64,000 nt of DNA from JANMMJ01 sp964543235 (GCA_964543235.1 CAZIXE010000019.1:1-64000), one strand, 5' to 3'. Shown: positions 51,576-62,800, counted from the first letter of the stretch. Translations and numbers: made by a program. The notes: generated by a model not told the origin, from the sequence alone.

Positions 51576-51869
51576 ATGATGAGTGGCGTAATGGATTTGG
51601 GTGGCGGTGTCGGCTGGCTGGGCACGCTGTTCATCGGTGCTCTCGCCGGCTGGATTGCCGAGCGGCTGACCGGCAGCGACATGGGCCTGATCCGCAACAT
51701 CATCACCGGCATCATCGGGGCCTATATCGGCGGCTTTCTGGCCAACGCCCTGGATCTCCGTCTTGGCGAGTTGTTTCAGGGCTGGTTCTGGGGCAATTTG
51801 CTCGTGTCGGTCGTGGGGGCCGTCATCTTTCTGGTCGCGCTCAAGCTGCTGCGTTCAAGCCGCGCCTGA
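51576..51869 (+). CDS. GlsB/YeaQ/YmgE-family membrane protein, copy 2
   Basis: A 97-residue paralogue of the preceding gene: LGTLFIGALAGWIAERLTGSDMGLIRNIITGIIGAYIGGFLANAL followed by a third helix WGNLLVSVVGAVIFLVALKLL. The shared GWIAE motif and spacing identify the family. The N terminus is about ten residues longer than in copies 1 and 3. Confidence 0.82.
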   Translation: MMSGVMDLGGGVGWLGTLFIGALAGWIAERLTGSDMGLIRNIITGIIGAYIGGFLANALDLRLGELFQGWFWGNLLVSVVGAVIFLVALKLLRSSRA

Positions 51870-51899
51870 TCTGCGGCAGCCCTGGGAGAGGAGACTGAA

Positions 51900-52157
51900 A
51901 TGCAAGGTTTTGGTTGGATCCTGACCATCATCATCGGCGGCCTTGCCGGATGGATCGCCGAAAAGGTCATGAAGTTCGACACCGGCCTGGTGATGAACAT
52001 CGTTCTCGGAGTCGTCGGTGCCATCCTCGGCAACTTCCTGCTGATGACCCTGCTGGGCTTTACCTTCGCCGGTGTGTTCGGCCAGCTCATCGTGGCGGTC
52101 ATCGGCGCCTGCATCCTGATCTTCGTCTACCGTGCCATCAAGGGCAGAAGCGCCTGA
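51900..52157 (+). CDS. GlsB/YeaQ/YmgE-family membrane protein, copy 3
   Basis: An 85-residue paralogue: WILTIIIGGLAGWIAEKVMKFDTGLVMNIVLGVVGAILGNFLL, with a third helix FGQLIVAVIGACILIFVYRAI. Its ATG is preceded by GGGAGAGGAGAC. It lies 12 bases before lipA, so the three genes could be co-transcribed with it. Confidence 0.84.
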   Translation: MQGFGWILTIIIGGLAGWIAEKVMKFDTGLVMNIVLGVVGAILGNFLLMTLLGFTFAGVFGQLIVAVIGACILIFVYRAIKGRSA

Positions 52158-52169
52158 TCCCCTGAGCCC

Positions 52170-53120
52170 ATGACCAATCTCATCGACACGCTGAAGCGGC
52201 CACGCCCGCGCCACCCGGAGAAGGCGCACCGGCCCGATACACCGGTGTTGCGCAAGCCGGAATGGATCCGGGTGAAGGCGCCGGGCTCGCCCGTCTATGC
52301 CGAAACGCAGAAGATCGTTCGCGACAACCGGCTGGTCACGGTCTGCGAGGAGGCGGGCTGTCCCAACATTGGCGAATGCTGGTCCAAGAAGCACGCGACC
52401 TTCATGATCATGGGCGACACCTGCACGAGGGCCTGCGCCTTCTGTAATGTCAGGACCGGGATCCCCGAAGCTCTGGTCGCCGATGAGCCGGAGAAGGTCG
52501 GCGATGCCGTGGCCCGCATGGGGCTTGCGCACGCCGTGATTACTTCGGTTGATCGCGATGATCTCGACGATGGCGGCGCCCGCCATTTTGCCCGCACCAT
52601 CACCGCCATCCGCGCCGCCTCGCCGTCAACCACCATCGAGGTTTTGACGCCCGACTTCCTCAAGAAGGATGGCGCCCTGGAGATCGTCGTCGAAGCGCGC
52701 CCCGACGTTTTCAATCACAATCTCGAAACCGTGCCCGCCCTCTATCTGCGGATCCGGCCCGGCGCCCGCTATTTCCATTCGCTGCGGCTGCTGCAGCGGG
52801 TCAAGGAGCTGGACCCTTCGATGTTCACCAAGTCCGGCATCATGGTGGGCCTCGGTGAGACCCGCGAGCAGGTCATGCAGGTGATGGATGACATGCGCTC
52901 GGCCAACATCGACTTCATCACCATCGGACAGTATCTTCAGCCGACCCGCAAGCACGCCGCCATCGACCGTTTCGTGACGCCGGACGAGTTCAAATCCTTC
53001 GAAACGATCGCCTACGCCAAGGGCTTCCTCATGGTGGCAGCTTCGCCGCTCACCCGCTCATCGCACCATGCTGGCGAGGATTTCGCGCGGCTCAAGGCGG
53101 CGCGCGCCAGCGCCCAGTGA
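52170..53120 (+). CDS. lipA: Lipoyl synthase
   Basis: A 316-residue radical-SAM enzyme that inserts two sulfurs into octanoyl-lysine of E2-type proteins. It has the auxiliary-cluster motif CEEAGCPNIGECW and the radical-SAM motif CTRACAFC, plus the C-terminal RSSHHAGEDF serine region. It directly supports the lipoyl proteins encoded by pdhB and pdhC upstream. Its stop is 11 bases before the RatA-like start. Confidence 0.96.
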   Translation: MTNLIDTLKRPRPRHPEKAHRPDTPVLRKPEWIRVKAPGSPVYAETQKIVRDNRLVTVCEEAGCPNIGECWSKKHATFMIMGDTCTRACAFCNVRTGIPEALVADEPEKVGDAVARMGLAHAVITSVDRDDLDDGGARHFARTITAIRAASPSTTIEVLTPDFLKKDGALEIVVEARPDVFNHNLETVPALYLRIRPGARYFHSLRLLQRVKELDPSMFTKSGIMVGLGETREQVMQVMDDMRSANIDFITIGQYLQPTRKHAAIDRFVTPDEFKSFETIAYAKGFLMVAASPLTRSSHHAGEDFARLKAARASAQ

Positions 53121-53131
53121 CAGGATGGACC

Positions 53132-53605
53132 ATGCCCAAATTCAACATGACCCGTAAGTACCCTTATGCCGCTGCCGAGATTTTTGCGGTGGCCAGCGAC
53201 GTCGCCTCCTACAGCGCCTTCGTGCCGCTGGTGCGCGACTCGAAAGTGTGGAAGCGCCAGACCCAGGACGATGGTACGCGTACCTTCAAGGCGGCGCTGA
53301 CGATCAGCTACAAGAAGCTCAACATCCGCGAAGTCATCAGGGCCGACATGACCGTCGACGACAAGGCCATGACCATTGCCGGCACCTCGGCCGACGGCAT
53401 GCTCAAGCACCTGAACAGCCTCTGGAAGGTTCGCGCCCTTGCCGAGGGTGGTGCCGAGGTCGAAATGGATATCGATTACGCCATGAAGAACAAGATGATG
53501 CAGGTCTTGGTCTCGGGCATGTTCGACCTCGCCATGCGCCGCATTGCCAATGCCCTCGGCGATCGCGTCGCCGCGATCTATGGCCACCAGCGCGTCGAGG
53601 CCTGA
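53132..53605 (+). CDS. RatA/Coq10-type SRPBCC protein
   Basis: A 157-residue START-fold protein: MTRKYPYAAAEIFAVASDVASYSAFVPLVRDSKVWKR, and a C-terminal helix DLAMRRIANALGDRVAAIYG. Homologues are Coq10-like ubiquinone-binding proteins; the RatA toxin name is historical. AGGA lies six bases before this ATG; an upstream GTG in the lipA stop is also possible. It follows lipA, as is usual in this class. Confidence 0.86.
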   Translation: MPKFNMTRKYPYAAAEIFAVASDVASYSAFVPLVRDSKVWKRQTQDDGTRTFKAALTISYKKLNIREVIRADMTVDDKAMTIAGTSADGMLKHLNSLWKVRALAEGGAEVEMDIDYAMKNKMMQVLVSGMFDLAMRRIANALGDRVAAIYGHQRVEA

Positions 53606-53612
53606 GACCGTC

Positions 53613-54116
53613 TCACCCTTCGATCGCTTTGCCAAGCAGGGCGAGAGCCTCGGCGGCCGACGCCTGCCGGATGGCCTGGCGGCTGCGAGGCCCGAATGCG
53701 TACGCCTGCACCCGCGGTGCCTGGCCCAATCTGGCGGTCCCCACATAGACGAGCCCCACAGGCTTCTGCGCCGTGCCCCCGCCGGGTCCCGCCACCCCCG
53801 TGACTGACACGCCCAACTGCGCACGCGAGTGCGTGATGGCACCGGCCGCCATGGCCGCAGCCACTTCGGCACTCACTGCACCGTATCGCGCTATGAGCGC
53901 CGGATCGACGCCCAGCAGCTCGCACTTGGCGTCGTTCGAATAGGTGACGAAGCCGCGCTCGAAGACGTCCGAGGAGCCGGCAATCGAGGTGATGAGGGCC
54001 GCGATGAGACCGCCGGTGCAGCTCTCGGCACTGGCAATCATGAGGCGGCGCGCCCGGCAGCCGTCGATCAGCCGGGATGCCGCTGCCAGAAGTTCCTCGG
54101 GAAACAGCCCGTTCAC
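53613..54116 (-). CDS. cinA: CinA C-terminal-domain protein (NMN amidohydrolase-like)
   Basis: A 167-residue protein with ASAESCTGGLIAALITSIAGSSDVFERGFVTYSNDAKCELLGV and SVTGVAGPGGGTAQKPVGLVYVG, the complete PncC/CinA-C signature. It deamidates nicotinamide mononucleotide, recycling the pyridine ring, and complements pncB at 5.4 kb. The start is a GTG overlapping the ispDF stop (GTGA), so the genes are coupled. It is convergent with the RatA-like gene. Confidence 0.91.
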   Translation of the reverse strand: MNGLFPEELLAAASRLIDGCRARRLMIASAESCTGGLIAALITSIAGSSDVFERGFVTYSNDAKCELLGVDPALIARYGAVSAEVAAAMAAGAITHSRAQLGVSVTGVAGPGGGTAQKPVGLVYVGTARLGQAPRVQAYAFGPRSRQAIRQASAAEALALLGKAIEG

Positions 54117-55285
54117 AGCGGCAGCCTGACCAGCACGCTGGCATGCGCCACGAGTCCCTCGCCGCGCCCGACGAAGCCAAGCTTCTCGGTCGTCGTGGCC
54201 TTGATCGCCACGCGCTCGGGGGCGATGTCGAGCAGCGCTGCCACCGCCGCTTTCATGGCCGCAAGATGCGGGCCGATACGCGGCGCCTCGGCGAGTATGG
54301 TGATGTCGGCATTGCTGACCACACCGCCCTTCGCCTTGAGGAGCGCCATCGCTCTTTCGACGAAGATCCGCGACGGCGCATTTTTCCACTGCTTCTCGCT
54401 GGGCGGGAAATGTGTGCCGATATCGCCTTCGCCAATGGCACCGAGAATGGCATCGGTCAGGGCATGCAGGGGCGCGTCGGCGTCGGAATGGCCCTTGAGC
54501 CGGGCGCGGTGTGCGATCCGCACGCCACACAGCATCACGTGGTCGCCGCTGGCAAAGGGATGGATGTCGATGCCATGGCCGGTGCGGATATCGCCAAGAC
54601 GGTCGGCCGCCTGCCGGGTCAGCGCCCTGTCGGCTTCGCTGACATCCGCGGCGGTGGTGATCTTCTTGTTCTCGCTGCGCCCGGCAATGATGGCAACCGG
54701 AATGCCGGCCCGTTCGGCGATCGCCGCATCGTCCGTCAGGTTGGCTGCCGCGGCCCGATGGGCATCGCGATGGGCCGCCAGAATGGGGCCATAGCGGAAG
54801 CCCTGCGGTGTCTGCGCCGCCCACAGCGCGCTCCGGTCGACCGTATGCTCGATGATGCCGCCGGGCGCGCGTTTGACCGTTTCATTGATGGGCATCGCCG
54901 GGATGACGCCGTCGCGTGTGGCCAGCGCTGCAATGACATGGCTGATAAGCTCCTGCGACACGAATGGCCGCGCCGCATCGTGGATCAGCACGGCATCGGG
55001 AGCCAGCGGCTCGACAGCCTCGACGCCGATCCGGCACGAGTCCTGCCGCGTCGGGCCACCGAATACGGGTGCCAGCGGCTGCAGGCCGGCGGCGGATTCG
55101 GCGAACAGATCCTCATGGCCGGCGCCGATGACTGGCTGCACCCAAGCCACGCCCGGATGTTCCATGAAGGCTTTGAGCGTCCACCAGATGACCGGCTTGC
55201 CGCCGATCCTCTGGTACTGCTTGGGGAGTTCGCCGCCGGCCCTGATGCCCGACCCCCCGGCGACGATAACGGCCGCAACTTTCAT
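54113..55285 (-). CDS. ispDF: Bifunctional IspD/IspF
   Basis: A 390-residue fusion for two steps of the MEP isoprenoid pathway. Residues 1-225 are the cytidylyltransferase (AAVIVAGGSGIRAGGELPKQYQRIGGKPV, IHDAARPFVS). From about 232 comes the cyclodiphosphate synthase (RTGHGIDIHPF, GHSDADAPLHALTDAILGA, IKATTTEKLGFVGRGEG). Fusion of the two is frequent in alphaproteobacteria. It is divergent from dusB across a 110-base promoter region. Confidence 0.95.
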   Translation of the reverse strand: MKVAAVIVAGGSGIRAGGELPKQYQRIGGKPVIWWTLKAFMEHPGVAWVQPVIGAGHEDLFAESAAGLQPLAPVFGGPTRQDSCRIGVEAVEPLAPDAVLIHDAARPFVSQELISHVIAALATRDGVIPAMPINETVKRAPGGIIEHTVDRSALWAAQTPQGFRYGPILAAHRDAHRAAAANLTDDAAIAERAGIPVAIIAGRSENKKITTAADVSEADRALTRQAADRLGDIRTGHGIDIHPFASGDHVMLCGVRIAHRARLKGHSDADAPLHALTDAILGAIGEGDIGTHFPPSEKQWKNAPSRIFVERAMALLKAKGGVVSNADITILAEAPRIGPHLAAMKAAVAALLDIAPERVAIKATTTEKLGFVGRGEGLVAHASVLVRLPL

Positions 55286-55395
55286 ATTCCGGCTCTATCA
55301 GCGGTAATTTCGGTGCGCAATCAGGGACCCTTGACCTGAAGCGAAAACTCGTTAGTTTGCGCAAATTATAGTCAATGAAATTCGATGCCTAAAAT

Positions 55396-56412
55396 ATGAG
55401 CATTCGAATAGGAAAACTGCAGACGCGCAACCGTGTGTTCCTCGCGCCCATGTCCGGCGTGAGCGATGAGCCATTCCGTCTGCTGGCCGCCCGGCATGGC
55501 GCAGGCCTTGTCGTTTCGGAAATGGTGGCAAGCGAGGAACTCGTGAAGTGCCGCCCCGACATGCTCCGCCGTGCCACCGGGGCAGGGCGCCTTTCGCCAT
55601 TCGTCATTCAGCTGGCCGGCCGTGAAGCGCGGTGGATGGGCGAGGCCGCACACATTGCCGGTGACCTTGGCGCCGACATCATCGACATCAACATGGGCTG
55701 CCCGGCCCGCCAGGTCACAGGCGGCTATTCCGGTTCGGCCCTGATGCGCGACCTCGACCACGCCATCCGCCTCATCGAGGCGGTTCTTGCGGCAAGTCGT
55801 GTCCCGGTCACACTCAAGATGCGGCTGGGCTGGGACGAGCGGTCGCTCAACGCGCCGGAACTGGCCCGCCGCGCTGAAGCGGCCGGCGTCAGCATGGTGA
55901 CGGTCCATGCCCGCACCCGCTGCCAGTTCTACAAGGGGAGAGCGGACTGGCCGAAAGTGCGGCTGGTGAAGCAGGCGGTCAGCATTCCGGTGATCGTCAA
56001 TGGCGACTGCAGCTGCGCCGCGACCGCCCGCCGCATGCTTGCCGAATCCGGCGCCGACGGAGTGATGCTCGGCCGCGCCAGCTATGGCCGGCCGTGGTGG
56101 CCGGGTGTGGTCGCCGAAGCGCTGGATCCCGGTACTGGCGTGGCGCCGCCAACCCTGAGACAGGAACACGATATCCTGCTGAGCCACATCGAGGCCATCT
56201 GGTCGCATTATGGCGCCGCGCACGGCAACCGCATCGCCCGCAAGCACCTGGGCTGGACCGTCGACCGCAAGGTCGCAGATGGGATGCTCAGCCCGGCCGG
56301 CGGCCGCGCCTTCCGCGCCAAACTCATGGCCTTGAGCGACAACCGGCAGGTCCGCACCACGTTGCGTGAAGTTTTCGCGGCGATGGAAACGCCAGGCAGG
56401 ATCGCGGCATGA
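55396..56412 (+). CDS. dusB: tRNA-dihydrouridine synthase B
   Basis: A 338-residue FMN enzyme reducing uridines in the D-loop of tRNA. Conserved segments are FLAPMSGVSDEPFRLLAARHGAGLVVSEMVAS, the catalytic cysteine in INMGCPARQVTGGYSGSALM, TLKMRLGW, VHARTRCQFYKGRADW and GADGVMLGRASYGRPW. The dusB-ntrB arrangement, with a four-base overlap, is the same as in Rhizobiales and enterobacteria (dusB-fis analogues). Confidence 0.94.
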   Translation: MSIRIGKLQTRNRVFLAPMSGVSDEPFRLLAARHGAGLVVSEMVASEELVKCRPDMLRRATGAGRLSPFVIQLAGREARWMGEAAHIAGDLGADIIDINMGCPARQVTGGYSGSALMRDLDHAIRLIEAVLAASRVPVTLKMRLGWDERSLNAPELARRAEAAGVSMVTVHARTRCQFYKGRADWPKVRLVKQAVSIPVIVNGDCSCAATARRMLAESGADGVMLGRASYGRPWWPGVVAEALDPGTGVAPPTLRQEHDILLSHIEAIWSHYGAAHGNRIARKHLGWTVDRKVADGMLSPAGGRAFRAKLMALSDNRQVRTTLREVFAAMETPGRIAA

Positions 56413-57547
56413 ACATGGTCGCGCAGCCGCCAGCCGCCGCATTGCCGCTCCAGTCCCTGCTGGATGCCATTCCAAATCCCCTGATTGCCATCGACCAGGC
56501 CGAGTCGCTGTGTTTCGCCAATGTCGCGGCCGAAGACTTTTTCCAGTTGAGCCGGGCGCAACTGGTGCGCCACCGGCTGGCGGAACTCGTACCCGCAGCC
56601 AGCCCGGTCTTCCACAGCCTTGCCGAGGTGCGGAAGTCTGGCGGCTATGTCAGCGAATACGGCGTGACCGTCGGCACCCCGCGCTCCGGCGGCGAGCGCA
56701 TCGTCGACCTTCAGGTGGCGCCCTTGACCGACGAGCCGGGGCATCTCCTTGTCATGCTTCTGCCGCGTTCGATGGCCCTCAAGTTCGACCAGCAGCTGAC
56801 CCACCGCGGCGCAGCCCGCTCGGTTTCGGGCATGGCTTCGATGCTTGCCCATGAAATCAAGAATCCGCTGGCCGGTATCCGGGGCGCCGCGCAGCTGCTC
56901 GAACCCGCGCTGGGTGACGAGGATCGCGTGCTGGCCCGCCTGATCTGCGACGAAACCGACCGTATCCGCGATCTCGTCGACCAGATGGAGATTTTCTCCG
57001 ATGAACGGCCCGTCGAAACCCGCCCGGTCAACATCCACGCCGTGCTCGGGCGCGTGAAGCTCCTGTCCGACGCCGCCGCCCATCACAACATTGCCATCCG
57101 CGAGGAGTATGATCCCTCCTTGCCGCCGGTCGTCGGCAACCAGGATCAGCTCATTCAGGTCTTCCTCAATCTCGTGAAGAACGCCGTTGAAGCCATCGAG
57201 CGCGATGCCGGGTCGGGCGAAATCGTGCTCACCACGGCGTTCCGGCCGGGCGTCAGACTCTCCATGCCCGGCGCCCAGGAACGCATTTCCCTGCCGCTCG
57301 AAGTCTGTATCCACGACAATGGGCCGGGCATCCCCGAAGATCTGCGTCCGCACATCTTCGAGCCGTTCGTCACGGCCAAGCCCGGCGGCAAGGGACTGGG
57401 CCTTGCGCTCGTTGCCAAGATCGTGCGGGACCACGGCGGTGTCGTCGAATGCCAGGCGCGCGAGCGCGGCACCACTTTCAGGGTGCTGCTGCCCATGATG
57501 AAGGAGCACGCGGCTGCAACGGCGGCCGCAGACCGGGGAATCGAGCC

Positions 57548-57551
<4 letters not shown>
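56409..57551 (+). CDS. ntrB: Nitrogen-regulation sensor histidine kinase NtrB
   Basis: A 380-residue cytoplasmic kinase without membrane segments: a PAS domain at about 10-125 (LLDAIPNPLIAIDQAESLCFANVAAEDFF), the H-box MLAHEIKNPLAGIRGAAQLLE with the phosphorylated histidine, the N-box NLVKNAVEAIE and G-boxes (DNGPGIPEDLRPHIFEPF, GGKGLGLALVAKI). It phosphorylates NtrC when PII signals low nitrogen. It overlaps dusB and ntrC by four bases on each side. Confidence 0.94.
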
Positions 57552-58984
<1,433 letters not shown>

Positions 58985-59064
58985 AGGGCAGTGTCGCAAA
59001 TTTGCCACGATGACTGTTGAGTTTCTGCAACAGGCCGCTTAGGCCTGGTCAGGGGAAACTCAGC

Positions 59065-61308
59065 ATGTACCGGCCGGCGCGCATCCGCGATGCACTGTCA
59101 GTGACCCGCGCCTATTTTGCCTGGGCCGGGCTGGTGCTGGTGATGCTGGCAATCCTGGCCGGCCTTGCCACCTTCACGATTCTCACCGGCCTGACACCGA
59201 TTGACCCCGACCGCGATGTGGTGGTTGTGCTCCTGGCTGTCAATGCCGTCCTGGTTTTCGCCATGGCCGGCATGGTGGCCTGGCAGGTCTGGCGGCTGGT
59301 GCAGGAGCGCCGCCGGGGCCTGGCGGGGGCGGGTTTGCACATAAGGCTCGTGTCGCTGTTCAGCATCATTGCCGCGCTGCCGGCGGTGATTGTCGCCGCC
59401 TTTGCCGCCGTGACTCTGAACCGCGGCCTTGACGCCTGGTTCTCCGCACGCACCCAGGAGATCGTCAATACCGCGGTCACCGTCGCCGAGGCCTATATCC
59501 GCGACAATGGCGAGATCGCCCGCGGCGACATCGCCGCCGTGGCAGCCGATCTCAACCAGCAGAAGGATCTCTACGACAGCGACCGCGCCGAATTCGCCAA
59601 GCGCGTCGCCCGCCATGCTGCCCTGCGCGGCCTGGTCGGCGCCTTTGTCTTCGACTACGCCAACAGGCGTATCGACGCCAATGTAACGCTGAACAAGAAC
59701 ATTGCCTTCCGCGCTCCCAGCGACGACATGATCAGGCGTGCCGACCAGGGCGATCTGGTTATCATTCCGCCGACCCAGGGCGCCAGTATCGTTCGTGCAC
59801 TGATCAAACTGACCGGTTTTCCGTCGCACTACCTTTATATCTATCGCGCGGTCAACCCTTCGGTGATCGAGCAGCTTGCCAAGACCCGCGCCGGCAAGGC
59901 TGAATATGATCGCCTCATGGAGCAGCGCCTCGGTGTCCAGATCACCTTCGCGCTGATGTATGCCGGGGTTTCCTTCATCTTTCTGCTTTCCGCGATCTGG
60001 CTCGGTCTGTGGCTGGCCGATCGTATCGTCGCACCCGTCGTGCGGCTGCTCGACGCTTCCCAGCGCGTGGCGGCGGGTGACCTCGACGCCAAGGTCAGCA
60101 TCATCGAGGGGCCGGGCGATCTCGCAACGCTGACCCGCACCTTCAACAGCATGACCGATCAGCTCAAGGCCCAGCGCAATGATCTCGTTGCCGCCAACGC
60201 CCAGATCGACGATCGCCGCCGCTTCATGGAGGCCATGCTTTCCGGTGTCAGCGCCGGCGTGCTCGGACTCGATGCCGATGGCCGCATCTCGCTGGTGAAT
60301 CCTTCGGCCCTGAACCTGCTCTCCCGCGACGTCGACGAGCTCCTCGGGCGGCCCCTCGACGAGGCGATCCCCGAATTCGCCACGCTCTATAATCAGGCAA
60401 TGGCCAGGTCTTCAGGCCTCGCCGAAGGCCAGGTCAACATGCGCCGCGCCGGTGCCGACCGCAACTATGTGGTCCGGGTCACGACCGAGGTCTCCGACGA
60501 CAACGAGCATGGCTATGTCGTCACCTTCGACGACATCACCGAGCTGGTGCAGGCCCAGCGCAACTCCGCCTGGGCCGACATCGCCCGCCGCATCGCCCAT
60601 GAGATCAAGAACCCGCTGACACCCATCCAGCTGTCGGCCGAGCGCCTGCGCCGCAAATACGGCAGGGAGATCCAGACCGACAAGACCGTCTTCGAACAGT
60701 GCACCGACACCATTATCCGCCAGGTCGGCGACATCGGCCGCATGGTCGATGAATTCTCCGCATTTGCCCGCATGCCTGCCGCCGTGCTTGAGCCGCACGA
60801 TCTGGTCGAGATCGTGCGCGAAGCGACGGTGCTGCAGCGGGTGAGCGCCGGCGACGTCGCCGTCGATATCGCCGTGCCCGCCAGCCCCATCACCTTCAGT
60901 TTCGATCGGCGGCTCGTCACCCAGGCGGTCATCAATCTCGTCAAGAACGCCCGCGAGGCGATCGAGACGCGGCTTGCCGCCCATCCCGAGCCGCCCGGCC
61001 GCATTCTCGTCGAAGCCGGACTCGATCACGGCCGGCCCTTCATCCGGGTGACCGACAACGGTGTCGGCTTGCCCCAGGAAAACCGTCACCGCCTGACCGA
61101 GCCTTACATGACGACCCGCGAAAAGGGCACCGGGCTTGGGCTTGCCATCGTCAAGCGCATCATGGAGGAGCATCACGGCAGGCTGACGCTGGACGATGCC
61201 CCCGCCGATTTCAGCGCCGGTTTCGGCGCCCGTGTGGAACTGCAGTTTGTAGGACCGGTACTGCGTAACGAAGACATCCCCGAACGGCCGGAAGCGGTCA
61301 GTGCCTGA
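59065..61308 (+). CDS. ntrY: Transmembrane sensor histidine kinase NtrY
   Basis: A 747-residue kinase with three or four N-terminal membrane helices (AYFAWAGLVLVMLAILAGLA, VVVLLAVNAVLVFAMAGMV, LFSIIAALPAVIVAAFAAV and FALMYAGVSFIFLLSAIWLGLWLA), a periplasmic loop, a HAMP linker (DRIVAPVVRLLDASQRVAAGD), a PAS domain, the H-box ARRIAHEIKNPLTPIQLSAERLRRK and an ATPase domain (DNGVGLPQENRHRLTEPYMTTREKGTGLGLAIVK). Partner of NtrX. Start chosen at the ATG 13 bases after a GGGGAAA. Confidence 0.94.
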   Translation: MYRPARIRDALSVTRAYFAWAGLVLVMLAILAGLATFTILTGLTPIDPDRDVVVVLLAVNAVLVFAMAGMVAWQVWRLVQERRRGLAGAGLHIRLVSLFSIIAALPAVIVAAFAAVTLNRGLDAWFSARTQEIVNTAVTVAEAYIRDNGEIARGDIAAVAADLNQQKDLYDSDRAEFAKRVARHAALRGLVGAFVFDYANRRIDANVTLNKNIAFRAPSDDMIRRADQGDLVIIPPTQGASIVRALIKLTGFPSHYLYIYRAVNPSVIEQLAKTRAGKAEYDRLMEQRLGVQITFALMYAGVSFIFLLSAIWLGLWLADRIVAPVVRLLDASQRVAAGDLDAKVSIIEGPGDLATLTRTFNSMTDQLKAQRNDLVAANAQIDDRRRFMEAMLSGVSAGVLGLDADGRISLVNPSALNLLSRDVDELLGRPLDEAIPEFATLYNQAMARSSGLAEGQVNMRRAGADRNYVVRVTTEVSDDNEHGYVVTFDDITELVQAQRNSAWADIARRIAHEIKNPLTPIQLSAERLRRKYGREIQTDKTVFEQCTDTIIRQVGDIGRMVDEFSAFARMPAAVLEPHDLVEIVREATVLQRVSAGDVAVDIAVPASPITFSFDRRLVTQAVINLVKNAREAIETRLAAHPEPPGRILVEAGLDHGRPFIRVTDNGVGLPQENRHRLTEPYMTTREKGTGLGLAIVKRIMEEHHGRLTLDDAPADFSAGFGARVELQFVGPVLRNEDIPERPEAVSA

Positions 61309-61325
61309 AACGAGAGTGACAAGAC

Positions 61326-62723
61326 ATGAGTGCTGACATTCTTATCGTCGACGATGAAGCTGACATCCGTGAACTGATTGCCGGCATTCTTCAGGACGAA
61401 GGTTACGAAACGCGGCTCGCCCATAACAGCGACGCCGCCATCGCCGTCATTGCCGACCGGCGTCCCTCGCTCGTCGTGCTCGACATCTGGCTGCAGGGCT
61501 CAAAGCTCGACGGCCTCGATCTGCTCAACGTCATCAAGGAGAAGCATCCGGAACTTCCGGTGGTCATCATCTCCGGCCACGGCAACATCGAGACGGCCGT
61601 GTCGGCGATCAAGCGCGGTGCCTACGAGTACATCGAGAAGCCCTTCAAGGCCGACCGCCTCATCCATGTCATCGGCCGGGCCCTCGAGGCGACCCGCCTG
61701 CGCCGCGAGAACGAGGCCCTCAAGGGCCGCACCGGCAGCGACACCGAACTGCTCGGCAACTCCATGGCGATGCGCCAGCTCCGCCAGACGCTGAAGAAGG
61801 TCGCGCCCGCCAACAGTCGCGTGCTGATCTCGGGGCAAATGGGCACCGGCAAGGAACTGGCGGCGCGCGCCCTGCATGCCATGTCGGCCCGGGCCGAATG
61901 GCCCTTCGTCATCCTGAGCGCCGCCACCATGGCCCCGGAGCGCATCGAGGAGGAACTGTTCGGCACCGAGGATCCCTTGACCGGCGCGCTGCGCGTCGGC
62001 GCCCTCGAAGAGGCGCACAACGGCACGCTGTACATCGATGAAGTGGCCGACATGCCGCTCGAGACCCAGGGCAAGGTCCTCAGGGTGCTGGTCGAACAGA
62101 CCTTCCAGCGTGTAGGGGGGAGCAAGCGCGTCAAGGTCGACGTCCGTATCGTGTCCTCGACCAGCCGCGACCTTGGTGCCATGATCGCCGCCGGCACCTT
62201 CCGCGAGGACCTGTTCCACCGGCTGAGCGTCGTTCCGGTGCGCGTCCCTTCGCTGGCCGAGCGGCGCGAGGATATTCCCGAACTGATCCAGCATTTCGTG
62301 CGCCAGTACTCGCATGCCTCCGGCCAGCCGGTCAGGCGCTTTGCCGAGGACGCCATCGCCATCCTCCAGACCCAGGACTGGCCGGGCAATGTCCGCCAGC
62401 TCCGCAACAATGTTGAGCGCGTGCTGATCCTGGCTGGCGGCGACGGCACCGGCGAGATCACCGCCGCCATGCTTCCTGCCGAGGTCGGCAGTTCCATGAC
62501 CCAGGGGATCGGCGGCTTCGGCGGTGAGCACCTCCTCGCCATGCCGCTGCGCGAAGCCCGCGAGGCCTTCGAGCGCGATTACCTGACCGCCCAGATGGCC
62601 CGTTTCGGTGGCAATATCTCGCGCACCGCCGCTTTCGTCGGCATGGAACGTTCCGCACTCCACCGCAAGATCAAGCTGCTGGGCCTGGGCAATGGCCGCG
62701 GTGATGACGAGGTGGCCGCCTGA
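61326..62723 (+). CDS. ntrX: Response regulator NtrX
   Basis: A 465-residue AAA+ regulator with receiver Asp53 (VVLDIWLQGSK) and a C-terminal Fis-type HTH (NISRTAAFVGMERSALHRKIKLLG). Walker A is GQMGTGKELAARAL. Where sigma-54 activators have GAFTGA this protein reads ELFGTEDPLTGALRVGALEEAH, so it should not contact sigma-54 and probably acts as a conventional activator or repressor. It links redox, nitrogen and cell-envelope responses in related species. It lies 17 bases after ntrY. Confidence 0.94.
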   Translation: MSADILIVDDEADIRELIAGILQDEGYETRLAHNSDAAIAVIADRRPSLVVLDIWLQGSKLDGLDLLNVIKEKHPELPVVIISGHGNIETAVSAIKRGAYEYIEKPFKADRLIHVIGRALEATRLRRENEALKGRTGSDTELLGNSMAMRQLRQTLKKVAPANSRVLISGQMGTGKELAARALHAMSARAEWPFVILSAATMAPERIEEELFGTEDPLTGALRVGALEEAHNGTLYIDEVADMPLETQGKVLRVLVEQTFQRVGGSKRVKVDVRIVSSTSRDLGAMIAAGTFREDLFHRLSVVPVRVPSLAERREDIPELIQHFVRQYSHASGQPVRRFAEDAIAILQTQDWPGNVRQLRNNVERVLILAGGDGTGEITAAMLPAEVGSSMTQGIGGFGGEHLLAMPLREAREAFERDYLTAQMARFGGNISRTAAFVGMERSALHRKIKLLGLGNGRGDDEVAA

Positions 62724-62800
62724 CATGGCCTTTGGTCGGGTTGAAGGCCCCGCCTTCCGCCTGTAGAGAACCGGTAAGCAGGTCGGTGACAGGGCAGGGA

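Noticed and set aside
55286..55395. Sigma-70 promoter TTGACC...TATAGT before dusB
   Set aside because: The spacing between the two hexamers is about 30 bases, too long for one promoter.
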